Shown: positions 47,106-56,525, counted from the stretch's first letter. The stretch is DNA of 64,000 nt from Rhodanobacter sp. Root480 (GCF_001426645.1 NZ_LMEX01000001.1:448755-512754); one strand, 5' to 3'. Notes: a model not told the origin generated them from the sequence alone. Numbers and translations: made by a program.

Positions 47106-47749
47106 GATGACAATCTCCTCAGGTCCATTTCGCATTCGAGCAGGAACTCGAGCGCTTCGAGATGGCGGCGGGCCTCGGCCATGTCGCGGCCCCAGGTGTA
47201 GATGCCGTGGCCGTCGATAAGGTATGCGTGCAAGGGTTTGCCCGCATCCAGCCAGGCATCCACCTGGGCTACCAGATCCGGCATGTGCTGGGTGTTGGGA
47301 AACACCGGGATTTCCAGCACGCTGTCGTGGCTGGTGTAGCCGCTGATGGCTTTCTGCAATTCCCAGCCCTGAAGCTGGATGGCGCCGCGCGCGGCGTAGA
47401 GCCGCGATGCCACGCTCTGGGTACGCGAATGCGTATGCAACACGGCGGTCATTTCCGGCCAGCGCCGGTAGACCTGCGTGTGCAGCGCGGTTTCGGCGCT
47501 GGGCCTGGCCGTGGTGCCCACCGCGTGGCCGTGAAGGTCGATCAGCATGATGTCGTCGCGGCCGAGGTGGCCCTTGTCGCGGCCGGAGATGGTGATGGCC
47601 GCATGTTCGTCGTCCACCCGCATCGAGAAATTGCTGCTGGTAGCCGGCGTCCAGCCAAGCGCCGCCAGTTGCCGCGCGGCCTCGGCGATGGCGTCGGCGC
47701 GGCTGTCGAACAGGCTTTGTGGCATCGTGGCGGGCAGCTGCTGGGTCAT
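47102..47749 (-). CDS. mtnB: Methylthioribulose-1-phosphate dehydratase
   Basis: Dehydrates methylthioribulose 1-phosphate. The 215-residue class II aldolase-fold protein has the zinc ligands His105 and His107 (VLHTHSRTQ) and a third His in [20 protein letters not shown] binds the phosphate. It heads the operon mtnB-mtnD-mtnC. ATG 47749 sits only 4 bases after a palindrome, with no clear Shine-Dalgarno; ATG 47725 is an alternative. Confidence 0.94.
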   Translation of the reverse strand: MTQQLPATMPQSLFDSRADAIAEAARQLAALGWTPATSSNFSMRVDDEHAAITISGRDKGHLGRDDIMLIDLHGHAVGTTARPSAETALHTQVYRRWPEMTAVLHTHSRTQSVASRLYAARGAIQLQGWELQKAISGYTSHDSVLEIPVFPNTQHMPDLVAQVDAWLDAGKPLHAYLIDGHGIYTWGRDMAEARRHLEALEFLLECEMDLRRLSS

Positions 47750-47753
47750 ACGG

Positions 47754-47782
47754 TTTGGCCGTCCAAATGAATCGGCATCATA
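47754..47782 (-). promoter_or_regulatory. Candidate promoter and operator of the mtn operon
   Basis: Read on the minus strand, TATGAT (47777-47782) is a -10 candidate, with TTGGC-type sequence 15-16 bases upstream as a weak -35. Downstream of it, TTTGG-ACGG-CCAAA (47754-47767) is a perfect 5-bp inverted repeat ending 4 bases before the mtnB ATG. A repressor bound there would block the transcript start or ribosome entry. Confidence 0.4.
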
Positions 47783-47911
47783 CCACGGGGCCTTTCGCGC
47801 CAAGGGCGTAATGCGAGCCATTCGCGCAAGTCAGGAAGCGTTGAGGTAAATGGCGTGACACTTCCGCGATCCGGTGCAGGGTGCGCCGGTCACCTCGACG
47901 GAGACTCTGCC

Positions 47912-48247
47912 ATGTCGAAAGAAAACGATATCGAATCGCGCCGCCACTTCCTGAAAATCGCGGCGGGCACCACCGCGGCTGCCGTGGTCATGGGCGGCTT
48001 GCCGCGCTTCGCACGCGCCGCCGATCTGCCAGCGGTGAGCCCCACTGATCCGACCGCCAAGGCGCTGGATTACGTGGAGGACGCGACCAAGTCGACCAAT
48101 CCGAAGTACAAGGCCGGCGACGTGTGCCACAACTGCCAGTTCTATACGGCCACCAACACCACCGGCCGTGGACCTTGCCAGTTGTTCCCCGGCAAGTCGG
48201 TCAATGCGAAGGGCTGGTGCGTTTCGCATACGCCGAAGAAAGCCTGA
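47912..48247 (+). CDS. High-potential iron-sulfur protein (HiPIP), Tat-exported
   Basis: A 111-residue periplasmic electron carrier with one [4Fe-4S] cluster. A Tat signal (SRRHFLK, then a hydrophobic stretch, cut near ARAA) leads to the mature protein with cluster ligands Cys72, Cys75, Cys89 and Cys103, the CxxC-x13-C-x13-C spacing of HiPIPs. GGAG precedes ATG 47912. It usually carries electrons from the bc1 complex to a terminal oxidase or reaction centre. Divergent from mtnB; own terminator follows. Confidence 0.95.
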   Translation: MSKENDIESRRHFLKIAAGTTAAAVVMGGLPRFARAADLPAVSPTDPTAKALDYVEDATKSTNPKYKAGDVCHNCQFYTATNTTGRGPCQLFPGKSVNAKGWCVSHTPKKA

Positions 48248-48266
48248 TCGGATAGCTCCATTCAAA

Positions 48267-48300
48267 AAAAGAGGCCGGCTCGAAGGAGCCGGCCTCTTTT
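48267..48300. terminator. Strong bidirectional terminator after the HiPIP gene
   Basis: A 14-bp perfect stem (AAAAGAGGCCGGCT with AGCCGGCCTCTTTT) and 6-base loop, flanked by an A run on the left and T4 on the right. Confidence 0.95.
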
Positions 48301-48631
48301 GCATGCGCGCTTGTAGCAGCGCAATCGCAAACAGGGAATGGGGGGGGAGCCAGAGAAAGTGCTGCCCGACACGCCAGGTTGAGGAGCTGACCCTGCCTGA
48401 CGTGCCGGGCGGCGATCCGGGGCCCACTGCCAAGTGATCAACCCGCGGATCGCCATGATACCCCCGCGTGAGCCCGTTGGGGCAATCTCGGGCGGAATTC
48501 TCCGGAAAAATATTTCGTTAAATTCTTCTAAAACAGACACTTGCAGCATATCTCTGAGGCTGCATCCGATATCTGGCAATGGTCGGTGCCAACTGCGCGC
48601 AGGCGCCATAATTGGGCGAAATTTGCGTCTT
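48301..48631. other. Gene-free stretch between HiPIP terminator and permease gene
   Basis: About 330 bases with lower GC around 48500-48560. A run of eight G at 48341-48348 and short dyads are present; no open frame with ribosome site, no tRNA and no clear terminator for the minus-strand permease was found. Confidence 0.4.
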
Positions 48632-50110
48632 TTAGGCGCTGTTGCGTGCCATTTCCTGCTGATGCAGATGGCTGTGCCGGCGCCCGTAGGCGAAGTAGAT
48701 CACCAGTCCGATCACCGTCCACAACACCATCAGCCCCCAGTTGTACCAGGCCATGGTGGCGAGCAGGGCGGCGCAGCTGAGGATGCCCAGGGAGCAGATC
48801 AGCGGCGCCCACGGCACCCGGAACGTGCGCGGCAGTTCCGGCCGTGTTTTGCGCAGGATCCACACCCCGGCGCAGACCGCCATGAAGGCGATCAGGGTGC
48901 CCATCGAAACCAGGTCGCCCAGCACGTCCAGCGGGAAGATGGCTGCCAGCAACGCGATGCCGGCGCCCGTGATCAGCGTGTTCAGGTGCGGCGTGCGATA
49001 GCGCGGATGGATGCGCGTGAACACCTTCGGCAGCATGCCGTCGCGACCCATGATCATGAAGATGCGCGGTTGGGCGATGATCATCACCAGCACCACCGAT
49101 GCCAGCCCCAGCATCGCGCCCACTTCCACCAGCCAGCGCAGCCAGCCCAGCGCGGGATGCCCCTGCAATGCGGTCACCACCGGCTCGTTGGTGCCCAGCA
49201 GCGTGTAGGAACTGAGCCCGGTCATCACCGCGGCCATGGCGATATACAGCACCGTGCAGATGGCCAGCGAAGCGAGGATGCCGATCGGCAGGTCGCGCTG
49301 CGGGTTGCGCGATTCCTGCGCCGCCACCGACGTGGCCTCGAAGCCGATGTAGGCGAAAAACACCATCGCCGCACCGCGCAAAACGCCGCCCCAGCCGTAC
49401 TTGTAGTGGCCTTGCGATTCGGGGATGAAGGGGTGCCAGTTGGACGGGTCGACATAGCGCCAGCCCACCACGATCACCAGCGCGATCAGGCCGACTTTCA
49501 ATACCACCATGGCCGCGTTGGCGAGGCTCGATTCGCGGATGCCGACGTAGCAGAGCCAGGTCAGCAACAGCACCAGCACCACCGCGGGCAGGTTGAACAG
49601 CGCGCCGGTGGCGATCAGTTGATGATCGGCGGTGAATGCCAGCGGTGCGTTGGTCAGCGCGGCCGGCAGGCTCAAGTCCATGTTGAAGGTGTGGCCGATA
49701 TGGTCGAGCAGGCTCAGGAAATAACCCGTCCAGCTCACCGCCACCGCCGAGGCGGATACGCCGTATTCCAGCACCAGGTTCCAGCCGATGAACCACGCCA
49801 CCAATTCGCCCAGGGTGGCGTACGCATAGGAATAGGCGCTGCCGGAAACCGGGATCAGAGTGGCGAATTCGGCGTAGCACAGCGCGGTGAACGTGCTGCA
49901 GATGGCTGCCAGCAGGAACGACAGGATCACCGCCGGGCCCGCGTGATCGGCGGCCGCCTGGCCCGTGATGACGAAGATGCCGCCACCGATCACCGCGCCG
50001 ATGCCCAGCGCCGTCAACCCCATCGGGCCCAGCGTGCGGCGCAGGGTGGGGCCGTTGGCGTCGTCGGCATCGCTGAAATCGGTCTTGCGGGCGAGCAACT
50101 GTTTGAGCAT
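48632..50110 (-). CDS. APC family amino acid permease (CAT-like), copy 1
   Basis: A 492-residue inner-membrane transporter with 12 or more membrane segments. TALGIGAVIGGGIFVITG is the conserved first APC segment, and AYSYAYATLGELVAWFIGW and VFFAYIGFEATSVAAQESRNPQRDLPIG place it in the cationic amino acid transporter group. Substrate unknown. It lies 89 bases downstream of a clearly related permease gene on the same strand (tandem paralogues). Confidence 0.9.
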   Translation of the reverse strand: MLKQLLARKTDFSDADDANGPTLRRTLGPMGLTALGIGAVIGGGIFVITGQAAADHAGPAVILSFLLAAICSTFTALCYAEFATLIPVSGSAYSYAYATLGELVAWFIGWNLVLEYGVSASAVAVSWTGYFLSLLDHIGHTFNMDLSLPAALTNAPLAFTADHQLIATGALFNLPAVVLVLLLTWLCYVGIRESSLANAAMVVLKVGLIALVIVVGWRYVDPSNWHPFIPESQGHYKYGWGGVLRGAAMVFFAYIGFEATSVAAQESRNPQRDLPIGILASLAICTVLYIAMAAVMTGLSSYTLLGTNEPVVTALQGHPALGWLRWLVEVGAMLGLASVVLVMIIAQPRIFMIMGRDGMLPKVFTRIHPRYRTPHLNTLITGAGIALLAAIFPLDVLGDLVSMGTLIAFMAVCAGVWILRKTRPELPRTFRVPWAPLICSLGILSCAALLATMAWYNWGLMVLWTVIGLVIYFAYGRRHSHLHQQEMARNSA

Positions 50111-50199
50111 GGCAACTTGTCGTCGGGAGCGGATGGTTGTTGCGCCGCGTGCGCGACACGTCGTGTGTGAGCGGCCGGCGTGGTGCCGGCCGCCGCGTC

Positions 50200-51732
50200 T
50201 CAGCGCGCGCCCTGGCGCAGTTTGCTGTGGCGGTAGCCGTAGAAGCCGTAGATCAGGAAGCCGATCACGATCCAGCTCACCAGCAGCGGCCAGCGCACTT
50301 CAAACGCCTGCCAGAACAGGAACAGGCAAGCAACCGCACCCAGCGGGCAGACCAGCCACGGCAGCGGCACGCGGAATGCGCGCGGCAGCTCCGGCCGCGT
50401 GCGGCGCAGCACCAGCACGCCGATGCAGACGGTGGCGAACGCCAGCAAGGTACCCATCGACACCAGGTCACCCAGCACATCTACCGGGAACAGGCCGGCC
50501 AGGATGCTGGCGATCACGCCCACCATGATCGTGCCCACGTACGGGGTGCGGTGTTTTGTGTGCAGACGGCCCAGCGCCTGCGGCAGCAAACCGTCGCGCG
50601 ACATCGAATAGAAGATGCGCGGCTGGCCCATCAGCATCACCAGGATCACCGAGCTCAGGCCGGCCAGCGCCGCGAACACCACCAGGATCTTCAACGCGCC
50701 CAGGATGTAGCTGGAGGGGCTGCCGGCGGCCACGGTGCCGAGTACATAGTTGATCGCGGTGGCAACCGGTTCGGGCGTGTTGAGCATGCGGAACGGCGTG
50801 GTGCCGGTCATCACCGCGGCCATCGCCACGTACAGCACGGTGCACAGCAGCAGCGAGCCGAGGATGCCGATCGGCATGTCGCGCTGCGGGTTCTTCGCCT
50901 CGCCGGCGGCGGTGGAGACCGCGTCGAAACCGATATAGGCGAAGAACACCAGCGTGGCGCCGCGGTAGATGCCGCTCCAGCCGAACTTGGAGCCGCCCTC
51001 GTTCTCGGGGATGAACGGATGCCACAGATCGGGGTTGATGTAGTTGAACATCACGATCAGGAACAGCAGGATCACCGACACCTTGATCGCCACGATGATT
51101 GCGTTGACCGTCGCCGACTGCGTGATGCCCATGTAGCAAAGCCAGCTGATCGCGCCCACGATGATGATGGCCGGCAGATTGATCAGCGCGCCGGTGGTGA
51201 CCAGCGCGTGGCCGCCTTCGGCAAACGTGAGTGGGGCCGAGGACAGCGCCGCCGGCAAGGTGAAATTCAGGCCGGTCATCGTGCTGAGCATGCGCAGCAG
51301 TTCGCCGAAGTAGCCCGACCACGCCACGGCCACGGTGGATGCCGCGAACAGGTATTCCAGCACCAGCGCCCAGCCGACGAACCAGGCGACCACTTCGCCC
51401 AGGGTGGCGTAGGAATAGGAGTAGGCGCTGCCGGAAACCGGCAGCATCGCGGCGAACTCCGCGTAGCACATGCCGGCCAAGCCGCAGGCCACGGCGGCGA
51501 TCAGGAAGCTGAGGATCAGCGCGGGGCCGGCGAACTGCGCCGCCGCCGTGCCGGTGATGGCGAAGATGCCCGCGCCGATGACGGCACCCACGCCGAGCAT
51601 CACCAGGTGTCGCGCCGTCAGGACGCGTTTGAGTGTGACCTCGCCTTCGGCGCTACCCTCCACCGGCTCGCCCGCGTCCACATGGGGCATGGCCTTGATG
51701 GGATGGGTGGCAAAAAGATTTTTGATCATCAA
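50200..51732 (-). CDS. APC family amino acid permease (CAT-like), copy 2
   Basis: A 510-residue transporter closely similar to its neighbour along its whole length (for example LGVGAVIGAGIFAITG, SAYSYSYATLGEVVAWFVGW, FFAYIGFDAVSTAAGEAKNPQRDMPIG). It has a longer N terminus. The upstream 162 bases should hold the promoter of the pair. Confidence 0.9.
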   Translation of the reverse strand: MMIKNLFATHPIKAMPHVDAGEPVEGSAEGEVTLKRVLTARHLVMLGVGAVIGAGIFAITGTAAAQFAGPALILSFLIAAVACGLAGMCYAEFAAMLPVSGSAYSYSYATLGEVVAWFVGWALVLEYLFAASTVAVAWSGYFGELLRMLSTMTGLNFTLPAALSSAPLTFAEGGHALVTTGALINLPAIIIVGAISWLCYMGITQSATVNAIIVAIKVSVILLFLIVMFNYINPDLWHPFIPENEGGSKFGWSGIYRGATLVFFAYIGFDAVSTAAGEAKNPQRDMPIGILGSLLLCTVLYVAMAAVMTGTTPFRMLNTPEPVATAINYVLGTVAAGSPSSYILGALKILVVFAALAGLSSVILVMLMGQPRIFYSMSRDGLLPQALGRLHTKHRTPYVGTIMVGVIASILAGLFPVDVLGDLVSMGTLLAFATVCIGVLVLRRTRPELPRAFRVPLPWLVCPLGAVACLFLFWQAFEVRWPLLVSWIVIGFLIYGFYGYRHSKLRQGAR

Positions 51733-51894
51733 ACGCCCCTTGGCATGAGTGCGTCCGCTAGTGCGCTGCAGCAGTGCGCGACGCGGGTGCGGAGATGCGA
51801 ATAGTGGGCCAACATAGCCGAGCGTTGGGGGTTGTACAAGCTGGATTCAGGCCCTGCGAAGGCTTGCTGCAGCGCACTTTCATGAACCGGACGG

Positions 51895-52458
51895 ATGACG
51901 ATGCAGGCACCACAAAACTTTCTGATCGAGTCGCTGCGTCGCTACCGTGACTTATGGCAGGGGGAGGAAAAAACCGTCGCGCAATTCGAGAATTTCCTGC
52001 AAAGCCACCCCGATATCTTCCAGCGGAGCCACGCCGTGGCGCACTTCACCGGCTCGGCATGGCTGGTCAGCGGCGACGGCGAACGGGTATTGCTGATGCA
52101 TCACCGCAAACTCGATCGCTGGCTGCAGCCCGGCGGCCATGCCGATGGCGATTCCGACCTGGCGGGGGTGGCGTTACGTGAGGCGCAGGAGGAAACCGGC
52201 GTGCCGGGTTTGCGCGTCGAAGGCGACATCTTCGATATCGACCGTCATCGCATTCCACTGCGCGGAGCCGAGCCGGAGCATTGGCACTACGACGTTCGCT
52301 ACGTGGTGCGGGCCGGGGGCGACGAACGCTTCGTGGTCAACAGCGAATCACGCGCGCTGGCATGGCGGCCGGTGGTGGAGGTGGCTGCCGACAAAAGCCT
52401 CGATACATCGCTGCGCCGCATGGCGCGCAAATGGCTGGCGCGACAAGAAAGCCCGTAG
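51895..52458 (+). CDS. Nudix hydrolase
   Basis: A 187-residue Nudix protein. The Nudix box GGHADGDSDLAGVALREAQEETGV is at about residues 80-103; an Asp stands where the first Glu of the consensus (GX5E) is usual, while the metal-binding REAQEETG is intact. Substrate unknown. The stop codon TAG is supplied by the GTAGGAGCG of the REP-like element. ATG 51901, two codons in, is an equally good start. Confidence 0.85.
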   Translation: MTMQAPQNFLIESLRRYRDLWQGEEKTVAQFENFLQSHPDIFQRSHAVAHFTGSAWLVSGDGERVLLMHHRKLDRWLQPGGHADGDSDLAGVALREAQEETGVPGLRVEGDIFDIDRHRIPLRGAEPEHWHYDVRYVVRAGGDERFVVNSESRALAWRPVVEVAADKSLDTSLRRMARKWLARQESP

Positions 52459-52533
52459 GAGCGACTTCAGTCGCGATGCTCTTGAATTCCATGAGCCTCA
52501 AAGAAGAAGCATCGCGACTGAAGTCGCTCCCAC
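52455..52533. repeat. REP-like inverted pair overlapping the Nudix stop
   Basis: Two 25-base arms, 52455-52479 and 52509-52533, are inverted copies with a 29-base spacer; the inner hairpin is GCGACTTCAGTCGC in each. Same family as 1245-1326 and 32634-32660. TAG at 52456-52458 is the stop of the Nudix gene. Confidence 0.85.
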
Positions 52534-52541
52534 ATATCGGT

Positions 52542-53063
52542 CTACGAATACTTCGCCGGCGCCGGATTGAGGTGTCCGCAAGCAGTACATGTGCGCGCCT
52601 CGACCGAGCCGTAGAAGCGGTCGAACACCGGCGGGAAATCATGCTCGATGCTGTCGAGCACGAAGTACTCCTCGAACAAGGTGTGGTTGCAGCGCTCGCA
52701 GAACCACAGCAGGCCGTCCTTTTCGCCGGCCAGGCGCCGCCGCTCGATCACCAGGCCGATCGATCCGGGCAACCGCTGCGGTGAATGGGGTACGCGCGGC
52801 GGCAGGTAGAAGACTTCGCCGGCGCGGATCGGTATGTCGCGCGGTTGGCCGTCGTCCTGAACCTTCAGGATCATCTCGCCTTCCAGTTGATGGAAGAACT
52901 CCGGGCCTTCGTCGTAGTGGTAGTCGGTGCGTGCGTTGGGGCCGGCCACGATCATGATGATGAAATCACCATCGACGATGCATTTGTTGCCCACCGGCGG
53001 TTTCAGCAGGTGGCGGTTGTCGTCGATCCAGCGTTGCAGGTTGAGTGGTGGTAGCAGGGCCAT
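52542..53063 (-). CDS. nbaC: 3-hydroxyanthranilate 3,4-dioxygenase
   Basis: Opens 3-hydroxyanthranilate to the precursor of quinolinate, on the route from tryptophan to NAD. The 173-residue cupin has iron ligands His49, Glu55 and His93 ([19 protein letters not shown]) and the second, rubredoxin-like iron site with CERC (122, 125) and CTAC (159, 162). ATG 53063 chosen because the N terminus then matches the family. No other kynurenine-pathway gene is in the window. Confidence 0.95.
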   Translation of the reverse strand: MALLPPLNLQRWIDDNRHLLKPPVGNKCIVDGDFIIMIVAGPNARTDYHYDEGPEFFHQLEGEMILKVQDDGQPRDIPIRAGEVFYLPPRVPHSPQRLPGSIGLVIERRRLAGEKDGLLWFCERCNHTLFEEYFVLDSIEHDFPPVFDRFYGSVEARTCTACGHLNPAPAKYS

Positions 53064-53130
53064 GCGAAGTTTCCCGAAGAATGAGGTCAGCGCCGAATGC
53101 CACTTGCCTGATGGCCATCCGGCTCCCAGG

Positions 53131-53246
53131 CCGTTCGCGCTGAGCGTAGTCCGCGCAGCGGGCGGAGTCGAAGCGACGCTCGGCTGGGGAGGTCCAGGCG
53201 GCATGTCCTTCGACTCCGGCCTTTGGCCTACGCTCAGGATGAACGG
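53131..53246. repeat. Imperfect inverted repeat of the CTGAGCGTAG...GTCGAAG type
   Basis: Left arm 53131-53173 and right arm 53207-53246 are imperfect inverted copies that begin or end with CCGTTC and GTCGAAG. The same sequence type occurs on the other side of the neighbouring gene at 54415-54503. These look like non-coding interspersed repeats. Confidence 0.7.
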
Positions 53247-53299
53247 ATCTTTTTAGGTAAATCCGATGGCGGGTCAAAGACACGTGCGTCGGCCAGGTA

Positions 53300-54370
53300 T
53301 CACGCGTCTAGCCAGCGCCCGCTTTGAATGACCTGCTCCAGCCGTGCCTGCTCACCGGCCACGTCGAAGCCTTCGCTGGCGAGCCAGTCGTCGTTGTAAT
53401 ACGTCTTGCGATAACGCTCGCCGCCGTCGCAGATCAGCGTCACCACCGGCCCCTTTTCACCGCTGGCGCGCAGCTCGCACATCAGTTGCAGGGCGCCGAC
53501 CAGGTTGGTTCCGGTGGAACCGCCGCAGCGGCGACCCATCAACCGCTCCAGCACGCGCAACGCTGCCATGCTGGAATTGTCGGGCACGCGAATCATGCGG
53601 TCGATCACGCCACGGATGAACGATGGCTCCACCCGCGGCCGGCCGATGCCTTCGATGCGCGAGCCGCAATCCAGCCGCAGCGAGGCGTCGCCGCTGTTGA
53701 AGTAATCCATGAACACGGAGTTTTCCGGGTCCACCACCGCCAGCTGGGTGCCGTCGCTGCGGGCGGCACCGTAGCGGATGTAGCGGCCGATGGTGGCCGA
53801 GGTGCCGCCGGTGCCGGCGGAAACCACGATCCAGCGCGGCACCGGATCGAATTCGCGCTCCATCTGCCGGAAGATCGACTCGGCGATGTTGTTGTTGCCG
53901 CGCCAGTCGGTGGCGCGCTCGGCGAAGGTGAACTGGTCCATGTAGAAGCCGTCGGACTCGCGCGCCAGTTGCTCGGCGGCACCGTAGACGTCGGTGCCGT
54001 CGATGAGGTGGCTGCGCCCGCCGAAGTGCTCGATCTGGGCGATCTTGTCGCACGAGGTGCGCCGTGGCATCGCGGCGATGAAGGGCAGGCCGAGCAGGCG
54101 CGCGAAGTAGGCTTCGGAGATCGCGGTGCTGCCGCTGGAGGCTTCGATCACCGGCTGGTCTTCATGCAGCCAGCCATTGCAGATTGCGTACAGGAACAGC
54201 GAGCGCGCCAGCCGGTGCTTCAGGCTGCCGGTGGGATGCGCCGATTCATCCTTCAAATACAGCGGAATGCCGGGAAACGCGGGCAGATCCAGCCGGATCA
54301 GGTGCGTGTCGGCCGAACGTGCCGCCTCGGCGGCGAGGATCTCGATGGAGCGGCGGGTCCAGCTGGGCAT
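53300..54370 (-). CDS. PLP-dependent cysteine synthase family / cysteine desulfhydrase-like protein
   Basis: A 356-residue fold-type II PLP enzyme. The PLP Lys51 is in [12 protein letters not shown], with the substrate loop [10 protein letters not shown] and the phosphate-binding AGTGGTSA. It is nearer to the Cds1-type L-cysteine desulfhydrases than to CysK, since the CysK NPxxSVKDR motif is replaced. It may degrade cysteine to pyruvate, sulfide and ammonia. The gene is bracketed by related inverted repeats (53131-53246 and 54415-54503). Confidence 0.82.
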   Translation of the reverse strand: MPSWTRRSIEILAAEAARSADTHLIRLDLPAFPGIPLYLKDESAHPTGSLKHRLARSLFLYAICNGWLHEDQPVIEASSGSTAISEAYFARLLGLPFIAAMPRRTSCDKIAQIEHFGGRSHLIDGTDVYGAAEQLARESDGFYMDQFTFAERATDWRGNNNIAESIFRQMEREFDPVPRWIVVSAGTGGTSATIGRYIRYGAARSDGTQLAVVDPENSVFMDYFNSGDASLRLDCGSRIEGIGRPRVEPSFIRGVIDRMIRVPDNSSMAALRVLERLMGRRCGGSTGTNLVGALQLMCELRASGEKGPVVTLICDGGERYRKTYYNDDWLASEGFDVAGEQARLEQVIQSGRWLDA

Positions 54371-54414
54371 GGTGCGATGGCCTGCGGTTCGTGTTGTGTC
54401 TTGGCGGCGCGGCC

Positions 54415-54503
54415 TTTGGACTTCGCTGCGCTCAGGAAGAACGGCTCGAGATATGCGTCATCCCCAGGCCGTTCTCCCTGAGCGTAGCGCAGCGAAGTCG
54501 AAG
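54415..54503. repeat. Inverted repeat pair between parE and the PLP enzyme gene
   Basis: Arms 54415-54444 and 54469-54503 are inverted copies containing CTTCGCTGCGCTCAGG and its complement. Same family as 53131-53246. It may also form a terminator-like hairpin. Confidence 0.75.
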
Positions 54504-54519
54504 GGCAACCTGACGCCGG

Positions 54520-56409
54520 TCAAACCTCAAGCGTCGCCAGGTCGCCTTTTTCTTCCAGCCACGCCTTGCGATCGCTGGCGCGCTTCTTCGCCAGCAGCAG
54601 ATCCATCACGCGGGCGGTGCCGTCTTCCTCGCCGGTGGTCAGCTGCACCAGCCGGCGGGTGTCGGGGTGGATGGTGGACTCGCGCAATTGCGGCGGGTTC
54701 ATTTCGCCCAGACCCTTGAAGCGGGTGGTGCTGACGGCGCCCTTCATCTTCTCGCGCTCGATCCGCTGCAGCATCGCCGCCTTCTCGCCCTCGTCCAGGC
54801 AATAGAACACCTGCTTGCCCACGTCGACGCGGAACAGCGGCGGCATCGCCACGAATACGTGGCCTTCGCTGACCAGCTTGGGGAAGTGCTTGAGGAACAG
54901 TGCCGACAGCAGCGTGGCGATGTGCAGGCCGTCGGAATCGGCGTCGGCCAGGATGATCACCTTGCCATAGCGCAGGCCGCTCAGATCGTCCTTGCCCGGA
55001 TCACAGCCGATGGCCACGGCGAGGTTGTGTACTTCCTCCGACGCCAGCACCTGGGTGGATTCCACTTCCCAGGTGTTGAGGATCTTGCCGCGCAGCGGCA
55101 GGATCGCCTGGAACTCCTTGTCGCGCGCCTGCTTGGCGCTGCCGCCGGCCGAATCGCCCTCGACCAGGAACAGTTCGGTGCGGCTGAGGTCGGTGGCGGT
55201 GCAGTCGGCCAGCTTGCCGGGCAGGGCGGGGCCCTGGGTGATCTTCTTGCGCACCACCTGCTTGGAGGCTTTCAGGCGGGCGCTGGCCCGTTCGATCGCC
55301 AGGTGGGCGATGCGTTCGCCCACCTCGGTATGCTGGTTGAGCCAGATGCTGAAGGCGTCGTGGATGATGTTCTCGACCATGCCGGCGGCCTGACGCGAGG
55401 ACAGCCGCTCCTTGGTCTGGCCGGCAAACTGCGGGTCCTGCAGCCGTGCCGACAGCACGAAGGACAGCCGTTCCCACACATCTTCCGGCGCCAGCTTCAC
55501 ACCGCGCGGCAGCAGGTTGCGGATGTCGCAGAACTCGCGGATGGCCACGGTGAGGCCGCTGCGCAGGCCATTGACGTGGGTGCCGCCCTGGGCAGTGGGG
55601 ATCAGGTTGACGTAGCTCTCCTGCACCAGCTCGCCTTCGGGCAGCCACGCCAACGCCACGTCCAGGCCTTCGGTGTTGCGCGCCACGTGATGCACGAACA
55701 ACTCCGCCGGCATCGCTTCGGCGCCATCGAGCTCGCTGCTGAGGTAATCGCGCAGGCCATCTTCGTAGAACCACTCGATGACTTCGCCGCTGGCTGCATC
55801 GGTGAGCTTTACGTTGAGCCCGGCGCACAACACGGCCTTGGCGCGCAGCAGGTGTTTCAGCTTGGGCAGCGAGATCTTCGGCGAGTCGAAGTATTTGGGG
55901 TCGGCCCAGAAGCGCAGCGTGGTGCCGGTGCGCTTTTTCGGCACCGTGCCCAGCAGTTCCAGTTCGCTGGCGCGGTCGCCATTCTCGAACGCCATGCGCT
56001 GCTCGTTGCCGTCGCGGCGGATGGTGACCTCCACCCGCGTGGACAGCGCGTTCACCACCGACACGCCCACGCCATGCAGGCCGCCGGAGAAGCTGTAGTT
56101 GTCGCCGGAGAACTTGCCGCCCGCGTGCAACCGGGTGAGGATCAGCTCGACGCCGGGAATGCCTTCGTCAGGATGGATATCCACCGGCATGCCGCGGCCG
56201 TCATCGCTCACTTCCACCGAGCCGTCGGCGTGCAGGGTCACCTCGATATGGCTGGCGTGGCCGGCCAGCGCCTCGTCCACCGAGTTGTCCACCACTTCCT
56301 GCACCAGGTGGTTGGGTCGGCTGGTGTCGGTGTACATGCCGGGCCGGCGCTTGACCGGATCCAGGCCGGAGAGGACTTCAATATCGGCGGCGTCGTAACG
56401 ATTGCTCAT
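54520..56409 (-). CDS. parE: DNA topoisomerase IV subunit B
   Basis: ATPase subunit of topoisomerase IV, which unlinks daughter chromosomes. The 629-residue length and RRPGMYTDTSRPNHLVQEVVDNSVDEA, GLHGVGVSVVNALS (ATP lid), TAQGGTHVNG, and the Toprim motifs EGDSAGGSAKQARD and DADSDGLHI identify it. ParE is favoured over GyrB by length and by the PLRGKILNTWEV block. The quinolone-resistance region is not obviously altered. Confidence 0.95.
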   Translation of the reverse strand: MSNRYDAADIEVLSGLDPVKRRPGMYTDTSRPNHLVQEVVDNSVDEALAGHASHIEVTLHADGSVEVSDDGRGMPVDIHPDEGIPGVELILTRLHAGGKFSGDNYSFSGGLHGVGVSVVNALSTRVEVTIRRDGNEQRMAFENGDRASELELLGTVPKKRTGTTLRFWADPKYFDSPKISLPKLKHLLRAKAVLCAGLNVKLTDAASGEVIEWFYEDGLRDYLSSELDGAEAMPAELFVHHVARNTEGLDVALAWLPEGELVQESYVNLIPTAQGGTHVNGLRSGLTVAIREFCDIRNLLPRGVKLAPEDVWERLSFVLSARLQDPQFAGQTKERLSSRQAAGMVENIIHDAFSIWLNQHTEVGERIAHLAIERASARLKASKQVVRKKITQGPALPGKLADCTATDLSRTELFLVEGDSAGGSAKQARDKEFQAILPLRGKILNTWEVESTQVLASEEVHNLAVAIGCDPGKDDLSGLRYGKVIILADADSDGLHIATLLSALFLKHFPKLVSEGHVFVAMPPLFRVDVGKQVFYCLDEGEKAAMLQRIEREKMKGAVSTTRFKGLGEMNPPQLRESTIHPDTRRLVQLTTGEEDGTARVMDLLLAKKRASDRKAWLEEKGDLATLEV

Positions 56410-56525
56410 GGGGCGATGACTGTGAAAGGTAACGGGGCAGGATGGGCGGCAGGGGCGGGCGGGTCAAGGGCGGGAGCGGGAGTGTGTGTCGCCACCTCCC
56501 GCCGTTCGCCACTCATTTCAGGATT

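Noticed and set aside
47750..47911. SAM or SAH riboswitch upstream of mtnB
   Set aside because: The predicted transcript leader is too short and no riboswitch-like helices were found.
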